Shown here piece by piece: positions 28,213-36,040 of a stretch of 64,000 bases of DNA. Below the pieces are notes generated by a model. The model was not told where the DNA came from. It worked only from the letters and a program-made list of their open reading frames with translations, and did not search any database. Position 1 is the first letter of the stretch, and each line of letters begins with the position of its first letter. The translations under genes and the position numbers were made by a program. The stretch lies in assembly GCA_963817465.1 (NCBI GenBank), contig CAWFOP010000022.1, forward strand, positions 124,001 to 188,000, in the 5' to 3' direction. Origin of the DNA: CAMPKL01 sp963817465 (GTDB lineage Bacteria; Acidobacteriota; Terriglobia; Bryobacterales; UBA6623).

Positions 28213-29184
28213 GTGAGACGACAGATTGTCGAAGTCGATCACGCGGTCGGACGGCTGTTGAGCGATCCGATCTTCCATGCTTCGGGCAAGAAGCTCCTCG
28301 CCAAGGGGCATCAATTGAGCACGGAAGACGCTCATTTGTTGGCCTCTGTGGGTTGCCTGCAGGTGGGAATCACCTTACTCGACGAGGACGAGGTTCCTGA
28401 AGAGGAAGCCGCCTTGCGAATCGCCCGTTCGGCGGCGTGCGGAGCGTTGGAGATCCGCTGCGGAGCCGGAGGCCGAGTGAATCTCGTCGCCTCCGAAAAC
28501 TGCTCGGCTTTTGTGGATGAGGCGGCGCTGCTGCGGTTGAATCGCACGGGGTTGATCTCGGCGGCGACCTTGCCGAACTTTTCTTTCGCTTTCGCCGGTC
28601 AACGCATCAGCACGATCACGTCCGCGCCGTTCGGTGTGCCGCGAGATCGCTTTCAGGCCGCTCTGCAAGAGGTGGAGAGCGGCGATCCGCTGATTCAGGC
28701 GCGGCCGATTCGTTCGCCTCGGGTCGCCGTCCTATACAGCGACCCCAAAAGTTCCGATCGCGCTCGATCCCTGTACGAGGGGATCATGCGGAGTCGTCTC
28801 GATCGCTTCGGCGCGCATGCCGCCCTCGCTCTGGCGAGCATCGAAGAGGAGCGCATGCTGGCGCACAACCTGGATCACTTGGTCCGCTCGAAGCCCGACG
28901 TCGTCCTGATCGCATCGACCACCTCGCCGGCCGGCCCGCGAGATGCCGTCGGCAGGGCGATGTGCCGCGCCGGCGGCCATTTGGAGTGCTTCCTTGCCCC
29001 GGTCGAGCCGGGGAACCTCTTGCTGCTGTCGTATATCGGAAACCTGCCGATCGTCGCCGCGCCAGGCTGCTTCCGCTCGCCCAAACCCAACATCATTGAT
29101 TTGATCTTGCCGCCGCTGATGGCTGGGCACCGACTCTCCGCCGCCGAGATCGCAGTCTTCGGCCACGGCGGCTTGATCGCTTGA
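28213..29184 (+). CDS. molybdopterin-binding-domain (MoeA/MoaB-like) protein
   Basis: 323 residues from GTG 28213, with GGGAGA about 8 bases upstream. The N-terminal part (VDHAVGRLLSDPIFHASGKKLLAKGHQLSTEDAHLL) resembles the entry region of MoeA-type proteins. The C-terminal half has the MoCF-like order SPRVAVLYSD...DRARSLYEGIMRSRL...KPDVVLIASTTSPAGPRDAVGRAM, then GNLPIVAAPGCFRSP. The exact GGTG signature of true MoeA/MogA is not present, so it may be a regulatory or divergent relative. Molybdenum-cofactor work is a guess. Confidence 0.65.
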   Translation: MRRQIVEVDHAVGRLLSDPIFHASGKKLLAKGHQLSTEDAHLLASVGCLQVGITLLDEDEVPEEEAALRIARSAACGALEIRCGAGGRVNLVASENCSAFVDEAALLRLNRTGLISAATLPNFSFAFAGQRISTITSAPFGVPRDRFQAALQEVESGDPLIQARPIRSPRVAVLYSDPKSSDRARSLYEGIMRSRLDRFGAHAALALASIEEERMLAHNLDHLVRSKPDVVLIASTTSPAGPRDAVGRAMCRAGGHLECFLAPVEPGNLLLLSYIGNLPIVAAPGCFRSPKPNIIDLILPPLMAGHRLSAAEIAVFGHGGLIA

Positions 29185-29215
29185 CGTCACGCTGACAATA
29201 CGCTCCTCGAGTGGC

Positions 29216-29245
29216 CGAGCCCCGGTGCGCAGTCGCCGGGGCTCG
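29216..29245. terminator. bidirectional hairpin between convergent genes
   Basis: 10-bp stem (CGAGCCCCGG / CCGGGGCTCG) with a 10-base loop, 31 bases after the molybdopterin-type gene and 30 bases from the end of the metalloprotease gene on the other strand. Confidence 0.6.
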
Positions 29246-29274
29246 AGCGGGTACGAGGAAAGTCGCCGCCGGAG

Positions 29275-32200
29275 TTACGGGGCGACGCCGGTTTGGGATG
29301 CGGAGAAGGTTCCGCTGTAGACGGAGCTTTGTACGGCGGTGACGATATAGCCGATTACGTCGCCGCTGCGGGCGGTGAAAGTCCACCCTGCCTGCGCCAA
29401 GCCGTCCGCATTGCTGGTCAGCACCAGATCGTGATAGGGCTGCCCGTTTAGCGTCCAGTAGCCGCTCAACACCGCTCCCGCCAAGGGCTGGCCATCAGGC
29501 TTGAGCACCAAGAGCGACGCGCGACTGACCGTCTCGTCTCCGCGCGGGAACAGCAACAACTCGATCGGATACACCTTCAGCGCAGTGGTCGTCGTAGAAG
29601 GCGGAGGAGGGCTTGTGACCGTCACCGTGATCGCGGCGACGCCGCTCAACCCGTTCTTGTCCGCCGCCGTCGCCGTGATCGTGTGCGTCCCCGCCGTTAG
29701 TTGCTTTGTGAAGCTTGCGCCTATCCCGATTTGTCCGTCGCGGCTCGAACGCCACACCAACTTCGCCGCGATGTTGCCGTCCTCGGCGTCGTTCGCCGTC
29801 CCCCGGAATGTCAGCGTCGTCCCTTGCGCAACGCTCGTCCCGTTTGCCGGCGCTTGGATCGTCACCACCGGCCGGGCGTTCGGAGCCGTCACCGTCACCG
29901 TTGCCGCGGCGACGCCGCTCAACCCGTTCTTGTCCGCCGCCGTCGCCGTGATCGTGTGCGTCCCCGCCGTCAGTTGCTTCGTGAAGCTTGCGCCTATCCC
30001 GATTTGTCCGTCACGGCTCGAACGCCACACCAACTTCGCCGAGATGTCGCCGTCCTCGGCGTCCTTCGCCGTCCCTCGGAACGTCAGCGTCGTCCCTTGC
30101 GCAACGCTCGTCCCGTTTGCCGGCGCTTGGATCGTCACCGCCGGCCGGGTGTTCTGGGTGGCCGTCACAAACACCGTTGCCGCGTCGACGCCGATCAACC
30201 CGCTCTTGTCCGTCGCCACCGCCGTGATCGTGTGCGTCCCCGCCGTCAGTTGCTTCGTGAAGCTTGCGCCTATCCCGATTTGTCCGTCGAGGCTCGAACG
30301 CCACACCAACTTCGCCGCGATGTCACCGTCCTCGGCGTCCTTCGCCGTCCCGCGGAACGTCAACGCCGTCCCTTGCGCAACACTCGTCCCCTGTGTCGGC
30401 GTTTGGATCGTCACCGCCGGCGGCGCGTTCTGGGTCGTCGTCACCGTCACGGTAATGGCGGCGCTGCCGCTCAACCCGCTCTTATCCTTCGCCGTCGCAG
30501 TGACGGTATGCGTGCCCGACGTCAATTGCTTTGTGAAGCTTGCGCCTGTCCCGATTTGTCCGTCGCGGCTTGAACGCCACACCAGCTTCGCCGCGATGTC
30601 GCCGTCCTCGGCGTCCTTCGCCGTCCCTCGAAACGTCAGCGTCGTCCCTGGCGCAACGCTCGTCCCGTTCGCCGGCGCTTGAATCGTAATCTGCGGCGCG
30701 GCGTTCGCAGCCGGCAGAACCGCCAGACCTACGTTCGCGACCGCCTGCTGATTCCCGCGCGCGCCTCGCACTTGCAGCATGTAGCTTTTGGCCTGCGTCG
30801 GGGCCGTCTGGGGCTTGGCTTGGAGGGTCGTCGATAGCGTCGCCCCGGGCGAGACTGTTAACACCGACGTCGCCAACTGCGCCGACACTTCGCCAGTCGC
30901 CTGTCCGTTCAGCAAAGCTTGCGCATTGAGCGAGAAGGTCGCCGCGGAACACCCCGCGCCGTCATTGTTCTTCAGCTTCACTTGGTAGCTCGCCGCCTGC
31001 GGGTACGTCACGGTTTGGCTCGCAGGACTCAGGGTCACTTGCGGAACCGCCGACACGCAGGGCGGCGGCGCCCCGTAGCTGACCTGGAGGTCCAAACCGC
31101 TGTTCGACGCCCCGGTCACGGTCAGGCTTAGGTCGCTGTAAGGATCCCGCCAGGTGCGCCCCGCGTTCAGCGTCGCGTCGTCGAAGTCGGCCGAATAGTA
31201 GCTGCCGCTCGACGAGCCGCTCTGCGGCGTGAAATCCAGCAGCAGAGACTGTCCGCTTCCGTTGTCGAGGTGCAGCAGCGCCCCCGCGCTCGGATTGCTC
31301 ACCGACGACGACCAGAACTCTCCGAGCCGCCGCCGAAACTCCACCCAGAGCTTCTGGCCGCCCCGCGCGATCTCCAGCGCCTGAACGGCGCCGCCGCTCG
31401 AGTTCGGCGCCTGCGAGCTTTCCTGGACCCTATAGCTGCCGGTGGCGCTCACCTGCCGCACGTTTTGCAGCCAACCCAGCCGCTGCTTGTGAGGCGCCGC
31501 GTAGTGTCCGGAGTCCCAAAATCCCATCGTCGAGTAGCGATCGCCGTACTCCAGCCGTTTGCCGCTCGCGCTCGGCGCCCCAAGGGCGTCCGCCCCGTAC
31601 TCCACCGCGGAGGCGTGATACAGCCCGAGCTGGTGGCCCGACTCGTGCGCCGTGAGTTCCAGAGACCGCGATTGGCTGCTCATCGATTCCAGCACTTGCA
31701 GCGAGTAAGACAGAGTCGATCCCCCATCGGGGTTCGACAGCCAGCAGCCCACCGACGAACGCCCCGCGAACGAGCATCCCGACGAGGGCCGGGGGAACAC
31801 GACGATCACCCGGCTATAGTTGCGGAAGTCCGTCGCCGCGTTGGCCGCTTTCAGCGCCGCGTCTCGCAGCGCCGCCGACTCGTCGCACGAGTACTCGCGG
31901 TTGAGCGTATACCAGGAGTTGGTCCCGGCCGGAAACACGTCGCCCGTCGCCCACGCCGCTCCGCTCGAGTTCTCCTGCCAGAAACGGTTCAGCGTCTGAC
32001 CCGTCGAGCCGAACATCCAGTCCCGTAGCTCGGCGTTCGGCAGGCTCGGGCTCGTACCCGGAAACTTTACTTTGATCACCGCCACGCGTTGCGCCCCGGT
32101 CGTCGAGCAGCTTACCTGCTGCGCCGTCGCCAGCTCCAGCTTCTCGGAACCCGTGCTGAACGACTCCACGGCGATCTCCTCGCCAAGGCGAAGGCCGCCG

Positions 32201-32730
32201 ACTTCGAGCCAATCCCCGGAGCGCACGTCCGCTGCCGCTTCCAGTTCGTCGGCATCCAAATGCAGCGCAAGACGGCCGCCGGCGGCGCTCAGCGAACGAT
32301 AGGTCGTTGCGCTCGTCTCGCCATCCTCGATCTCCACTTCGTAGACGCCCGCGAACGAGCCGTAGCGCTCGATCCGATCCGCCGATCCCGGAAACGCCTT
32401 CGCCAGCCGCGCCGCAACGTCCGCCGGCAGCGCGGCAGCCAGCGCGGCCTGCGGATCTTGCCCAATCAGCTCGCGCAACGCCGCCGCCCGCCGCTCAAAC
32501 GTATCGGCCGCCGGCCCGGCGCTCAGCGCCTTGCCCGGTTCGGCCGCGGATTCAGAGTACAAACGCAGCACTTCATTGTTGAGCTCATTGACAAGCCGCT
32601 GCTGCTCGTCCACGTTGGCCTGCAGGCCTGCGCCGCGGCTGCGCGCTGGGCTCGGCTGGGCCTCGCCGTACGGGGCCATGTGCAGCGCCGCCAACAGCAA
32701 CGCCGTCAAAAAGGTCTTGGGGAGACGCAT
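29275..32730 (-). CDS. large secreted zinc metalloprotease with four Ig/PKD-like repeats
   Basis: 1151 residues with a signal peptide (RLPKTFLTALLLAALHMAP). A propeptide region (about 30-190) is followed by a gluzincin/metzincin-like catalytic domain with HESGHQLGLYH near residues 359-369 (HExxHxxGxxH) and GVFPAGTNSWYTLN-type segments before it. A beta-sandwich (about 480-560) and an NPCBM/NEW2-like Ig segment (VTLSPASQTVTYPQAASYQV) come next. Four nearly identical ~91-residue modules follow (PANGTSVAQGTTLTFRGTAK DAEDGD), then a C-terminal ~100-residue beta domain. Probably extracellular, degrading protein polymers, with the repeats as spacers or adhesins. An antisense ORF through the repeats is an artefact. 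Confidence 0.85.
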   Translation of the reverse strand: MRLPKTFLTALLLAALHMAPYGEAQPSPARSRGAGLQANVDEQQRLVNELNNEVLRLYSESAAEPGKALSAGPAADTFERRAAALRELIGQDPQAALAAALPADVAARLAKAFPGSADRIERYGSFAGVYEVEIEDGETSATTYRSLSAAGGRLALHLDADELEAAADVRSGDWLEVGGLRLGEEIAVESFSTGSEKLELATAQQVSCSTTGAQRVAVIKVKFPGTSPSLPNAELRDWMFGSTGQTLNRFWQENSSGAAWATGDVFPAGTNSWYTLNREYSCDESAALRDAALKAANAATDFRNYSRVIVVFPRPSSGCSFAGRSSVGCWLSNPDGGSTLSYSLQVLESMSSQSRSLELTAHESGHQLGLYHASAVEYGADALGAPSASGKRLEYGDRYSTMGFWDSGHYAAPHKQRLGWLQNVRQVSATGSYRVQESSQAPNSSGGAVQALEIARGGQKLWVEFRRRLGEFWSSSVSNPSAGALLHLDNGSGQSLLLDFTPQSGSSSGSYYSADFDDATLNAGRTWRDPYSDLSLTVTGASNSGLDLQVSYGAPPPCVSAVPQVTLSPASQTVTYPQAASYQVKLKNNDGAGCSAATFSLNAQALLNGQATGEVSAQLATSVLTVSPGATLSTTLQAKPQTAPTQAKSYMLQVRGARGNQQAVANVGLAVLPAANAAPQITIQAPANGTSVAPGTTLTFRGTAKDAEDGDIAAKLVWRSSRDGQIGTGASFTKQLTSGTHTVTATAKDKSGLSGSAAITVTVTTTQNAPPAVTIQTPTQGTSVAQGTALTFRGTAKDAEDGDIAAKLVWRSSLDGQIGIGASFTKQLTAGTHTITAVATDKSGLIGVDAATVFVTATQNTRPAVTIQAPANGTSVAQGTTLTFRGTAKDAEDGDISAKLVWRSSRDGQIGIGASFTKQLTAGTHTITATAADKNGLSGVAAATVTVTAPNARPVVTIQAPANGTSVAQGTTLTFRGTANDAEDGNIAAKLVWRSSRDGQIGIGASFTKQLTAGTHTITATAADKNGLSGVAAITVTVTSPPPPSTTTTALKVYPIELLLFPRGDETVSRASLLVLKPDGQPLAGAVLSGYWTLNGQPYHDLVLTSNADGLAQAGWTFTARSGDVIGYIVTAVQSSVYSGTFSASQTGVAP
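29610..30705 (-). repeat. four tandem 273-276-bp repeats encoding Ig/PKD-like modules
   Basis: The landmark GCCGCTCAAC (variant GCCGATCAAC in copy 3) recurs at 29641, 29914, 30190 and 30466, spacing 273, 276 and 276 bases, so each unit is 91 or 92 codons. Long blocks between copies are base-for-base identical, including silent positions (the stretch around TTGTGAAGCTTGCGCCTAT in each). This points to recent duplication or ongoing gene conversion. Edges are approximate. Confidence 0.9.
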
Positions 32731-32833
32731 TTTTCGGTTGATCCTCTTTCTGGTTATGCTTCCGGTCGGTCTCGACGCGTCGGGCTTGCGCGTCAGCTCT
32801 CGCCGGGGCAGGGCTTGTCGCCTTAAACCGAGC

Positions 32834-32900
32834 CTAGTTCATGGCCTAAAGCCCCGGAACCGGGACTTCGGGCCTATCCATGTACGAACTAGCTTTAGGC
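32834..32900. promoter_or_regulatory. structured leader-like element with interleaved inverted repeats
   Basis: Two pairs of arms interleave: CTAGTTC (32834-32840) with GAACTAG (32886-32892), and GCCTAAAGC (32844-32852) with GCTTTAGGC (32892-32900). A third pair, ATGG/CCAT, extends the first. In order 1-2-1'-2' the stems cannot simply nest, and they compete or form a pseudoknot. On the minus strand this would sit in the 5' leader of the metalloprotease message. Function unknown: attenuator, cis-regulatory RNA or protein site are all possible. Confidence 0.4.
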
Positions 32901-33396
32901 TGACCTGGGGATTTCCCTTAGGTGTGCTCGGCTCTCGTCTCGACGTGCTCCCGCCCGTCTCCGGCCCCCGGGGAAGGTTCTCCGCCCGGCTCGGCCGAGA
33001 TAGACTGAAGTTGTTGATTCTTAGGCGCTTGTGTGAATCCCCGGCGCTATCGGACATCTCCATTCGGAGTGTCGGTCCCGCACCGCCGCCGGCGCGACCG
33101 CCTGCTATCAAAGCGCCAGGCTCTATCAGGGGCCCTCGCGCCGCGCAGCTCGGCCATCGCCTCGCTCGTTTCTATTTTCGTTTGTTTTGGAGTGTACTTA
33201 AAACTTTGAAATAGGCGACTTACTTCTGCCGCCTTACTCTCCCGCTTTCGTACCTTCCGGGCGCGTCTCGCCCGCGTCGTCCTCGCATCTCCGCCAGGAC
33301 CCCGCGACCGACTTCACACCGTATCACGCTCGGCCGACTACTCGCTACCCCAACTCGAGATGTATATCGGAGTCGCTTCCCCAAGAGTGTCCTATG

Positions 33397-33445
33397 CAAC
33401 GCTCAGTCGTCTGAGCGTTGTGTCCGTCCGGGCAGACCCTATACT
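33397..33445 (+). promoter_or_regulatory. promoter with overlapping operator-like inverted repeat for the GT2 gene
   Basis: Perfect 10-bp inverted repeat CAACGCTCAG-TCGT-CTGAGCGTTG (33397-33420). Its right end overlaps a possible -35 (TTGTGT, 33418-33423), followed after 16 bases by TATACT (33440-33445). The GTG start is at 33458, so the message would have almost no leader. A regulator bound at the repeat would block polymerase. Confidence 0.45.
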
Positions 33446-33457
33446 GGCGGCAGACCC

Positions 33458-34588
33458 GTGGCGCTAGCTCTCCTTGCCGCCCTCGCAGTAGGGGGAACCG
33501 TCTTCTACGGATTGGCGATCGTCGCCGTAGCGCACCTGCTGCGACGGTCGCAACCGTCGGCGCGGACGGCGTGCAAGCTTTCCCTGCTCAAGCCCTTGGC
33601 CGGTATGAATGCCGCTCTCGAGCGCTCGTTGGCGTCATTTTTCGAGTTGAGCATGCCGGAGTTGATCCTCGGCGTGCACAGCGAAAGCGACCCGGCGTTT
33701 CCGGTCGCCAAACGGCTCATCGGGAGGCATCCCGCCCTTGCGGCCCGTCTGATCGTCAGCGGAGAGCCGCCGGCTTCGGCTGACGAGGCGAATCCGAAAG
33801 TGCATAGCCTGATCGCGATGGCGCGCGAAGCGACGGGAGACATCTTTGTCATTAGCGACGCCGATATTCTCGCTTCCGAGGACTATGTCGAGATGGTCGC
33901 GGCCGAGTTCTCGGACCCGGCGGTCGGGGTGGTGACGTTCCCGTACCGGGCCGTGGGGGGCAGCCTTTGGAGCGAGCTCGAGGCCGTGGGCGCGAACACG
34001 GAGTTCTGGGCTGGCGTCGCAGTGGCGCAGATGCTCGGGCCGATGGATTTCGCCGTCGGCCCGACGATGGCGGTGCGCCGCGAATGCCTCCAGGCGATCG
34101 GCGGCTTCGAGGCGACGCGACCGTACCTCGCCGAAGATTTCGTGATCGGCAAATGGGCGAACGAGAAGGGCTGGAAGGTCAAGCTCTCGCGCTATGTCGT
34201 CGAGCACCACATCGGAGCGGAGCCGTTCGCCTCGAATCTTCGACATCGCATCCGCTGGTATCGCTCGACGCGGCGTTCGCGGCCGGTCGGCTACTTCGGC
34301 CAAGCGTTCACCTATCCGTTGCCGTTCGCGATCCTATTGGCGATCCTGTCTCCCGCCCCGTGGGCGTGGGTCCTGCTCGCGACGTGCGCGGCGCTGCGCA
34401 TCGGGGCCGCCGTCGCCGTCGCGGGCCGGCTGTTGCACGTGAAGCTTTCGCCGCGCTTCTGGGCGTTGCTCCCCCTTCAAGACGCGCTGAGCTTCGCGGT
34501 GTGGATCGCCGCCTTTTTCGGAAACACGATCGAATGGCGAGGGCGAAAATTCGTGCTGCTGCCCGGCGGACGGGTGCGGCCGGTCTGA
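33458..34588 (+). CDS. GT2/GT21-type glycosyltransferase (ceramide glucosyltransferase / HpnI-like)
   Basis: 376 residues from GTG 33458. An N-terminal membrane segment precedes the GT-A domain: SLLKPLAGMNAALERSL, HSESDPAFPVAKRL, then DxD as ISDADILASEDY (about 132-144), GPTMAVRRECL, YLAEDFVIGKWANEKG, and (Q/R)xxRW as RIRWYRSTRR near 264. Two or three C-terminal membrane segments follow. This is the layout of ceramide glucosyltransferase and of HpnI, which adds N-acetylglucosamine to bacteriohopanetetrol. No other hopanoid gene is in view, so the lipid acceptor is uncertain. Confidence 0.85.
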   Translation: MALALLAALAVGGTVFYGLAIVAVAHLLRRSQPSARTACKLSLLKPLAGMNAALERSLASFFELSMPELILGVHSESDPAFPVAKRLIGRHPALAARLIVSGEPPASADEANPKVHSLIAMAREATGDIFVISDADILASEDYVEMVAAEFSDPAVGVVTFPYRAVGGSLWSELEAVGANTEFWAGVAVAQMLGPMDFAVGPTMAVRRECLQAIGGFEATRPYLAEDFVIGKWANEKGWKVKLSRYVVEHHIGAEPFASNLRHRIRWYRSTRRSRPVGYFGQAFTYPLPFAILLAILSPAPWAWVLLATCAALRIGAAVAVAGRLLHVKLSPRFWALLPLQDALSFAVWIAAFFGNTIEWRGRKFVLLPGGRVRPV

Positions 34589-34623
34589 AACACTCCAGCC
34601 TGGAGCGAAATCCACCAATTGCT

Positions 34624-35112
34624 ATGTGGATCGCTCGTCTTGCTCTACCGCTTGTATTCGCGCTGACACCGCTGTCGGCGGGCGGCGATCTTCCGCAGTT
34701 CGCCTACAGCGGCCCGGGGTTTCCCCTCGTCGAGCCGCGGATGCCGGATTGCGGCGCAGCAATGGAGCGGAGCCATCGGCTGGCCTCGGAGTTTCTGGGA
34801 CGGCTTGACGAAATGGACGCCTTGCTCGAGAGTCCCTCGAGCGTCCATCTGGAACACTGGGTCGAGCTCAGACGTCTCGCGGCGGGCGTCAAACGCGAAG
34901 CGCGGGACATCACAGACGCCGATTTGCAACTCGATGCGGCGAGCCTTGGTGATCTGACCGACGAAGCCGTGCGCTACCTTCAGAAATTAGACGCTGTATC
35001 GAGGCCCGAACTCGGTCCATACGCGAACCTGCTCGCCGACGCTGAGAGTCTCGCGCAAGACGTTCTGCTGGCGACGGGAGAGACGCTATGCCGGCCCGCA
35101 ATCAGCGATTAG
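34624..35112 (+). CDS. secreted hypothetical protein (helical)
   Basis: 162 residues from ATG 34624 with a signal peptide (WIARLALPLVFALTPLSAGG). The mature part is mostly helical (RSHRLASEFLGRLDEMDALL, LTDEAVRYLQKLDAVSR) with two Cys. The frame is open upstream but the signal peptide fixes the start. Its stop TAG (35110-35112) overlaps the stop of the convergent gene. No family recognised. Confidence 0.6.
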   Translation: MWIARLALPLVFALTPLSAGGDLPQFAYSGPGFPLVEPRMPDCGAAMERSHRLASEFLGRLDEMDALLESPSSVHLEHWVELRRLAAGVKREARDITDADLQLDAASLGDLTDEAVRYLQKLDAVSRPELGPYANLLADAESLAQDVLLATGETLCRPAISD

Positions 35113-35957
35113 ATCGGTTCCAGGACCTCGGCGCCTTTGGGGAGTTGGAAGATCTTGTCCTCGAGTTGCCGGTTCGCCTCGACGGTCGAAGCGAATTGCT
35201 CGAAGATCACTTCTCCGTCGCGCTCCTTGCGGATATTCCACGGAAGAAGCGCGCCGTTCACCGTCCGGTACTTCGACCAGATCGACTTTTCCTCGAAGGG
35301 AATTCGCGTCTTCGGATCGCGGCGCGTGTAGAACTGCTGGTGCGGCAGCCCGTCGTGCTGGCGGAAATACACCGTGATTAGCTCGCCTTCCGAATCCGTA
35401 ATCTCGACCGCGTCGGTGGGCTCGTTGTCGATGATCTCGACTCCAGTGTTGTAGTAGTACAGGCCAGCTTCGCTGAGGCGGTAGCGCAGAAAATAGAAGA
35501 AGTCTCTCCTCACGCCCACGCGGTAGCGTTCCATCACGTCTTCGGGCAAGATGCGGGCGCCTTGGAAGGTGATTTCCCAACCCTTGCCGTTGCGAAACAA
35601 CGAATAGTAGTCGCCTTTTTCGTTGTAGACTTCGCGCCGGCTGACCGGCAGCCAATCGGCGTCCGAATTCGGCTGCATCTCCTCGAAGCGATCGTAGACG
35701 GTGATGCGCGCCAAACCGCGAAGATTCGCATTGTAAAACGAGTAGGCCCGGCCGGCGCTGGTCAGATTGCCGATGCCGAGGAACGCTTTGCCGCCCAGCT
35801 TTTCGAGCGCCTGCTCGACGAGCTGCTTGCCGCGCTCCTGACGCGTTTGCGCCAAGCCGCGCGGGCCCACGACAAACAGGCCCGCGGCGGCTTGCAGCGC
35901 CGCGCGCCGGGTAAATCCGTCCTGAGTGAATCGGTTCTGGTCGCCTGGAAGGTGCAT
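35109..35957 (-). CDS. Tat-exported hypothetical protein, outer-membrane-lipoprotein-sorting-like
   Basis: 282 residues. The N-terminus has a twin-arginine-like signal (FTRRAALQAAAGLFVVGPRG). The mature region reads as a beta-rich fold (RITVYDRFEEMQPNSDADWL, RREVYNEKGDYYSLFRNGKG, VEITDSEGELITVYFRQHDG, KYRTVNGALLPWNIRKERDG). This pattern resembles LolA/LolB-type sorting or DUF4292-like proteins, though I cannot assign it firmly. Overlaps the gene at 34624 by four bases (TTAG), tail to tail. Confidence 0.65.
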   Translation of the reverse strand: MHLPGDQNRFTQDGFTRRAALQAAAGLFVVGPRGLAQTRQERGKQLVEQALEKLGGKAFLGIGNLTSAGRAYSFYNANLRGLARITVYDRFEEMQPNSDADWLPVSRREVYNEKGDYYSLFRNGKGWEITFQGARILPEDVMERYRVGVRRDFFYFLRYRLSEAGLYYYNTGVEIIDNEPTDAVEITDSEGELITVYFRQHDGLPHQQFYTRRDPKTRIPFEEKSIWSKYRTVNGALLPWNIRKERDGEVIFEQFASTVEANRQLEDKIFQLPKGAEVLEPI

Positions 35958-36040
35958 TCTGTCTAGCTAGTCGTTTGGACGAGCCGATCGGTGACATTGT
36001 TGCACGCAGTTTCTGCGGCCGCTTCGGACCTCGATCCGGC

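Larger units (their letters stand above)
32731..33457. other. 727-bp gene-free region between metalloprotease and GT2
   Basis: The longest stretch without a credible gene. ORFs on both strands lack family features and codon bias. It holds a structured element at 32834-32900, 104 bases upstream of the metalloprotease start, and a promoter/operator-like block at 33397-33445. The remainder shows nothing recognisable. Confidence 0.5.

Noticed and set aside
29501..30682. 393-codon plus-strand ORF through the Ig repeats
   Set aside because: It stays open only because the repeat unit is a multiple of three. The minus strand encodes the real protease.
29610..30705. Regular repeats considered as a CRISPR array
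   Set aside because: Units are 273-276 bases, in frame and coding. No short direct repeats with unique spacers and no cas gene.
32531..33214. 227-codon plus-strand ORF in and beyond the metalloprotease start
   Set aside because: Starts inside the protease gene, codon use is poor beyond it, and no family is recognised.
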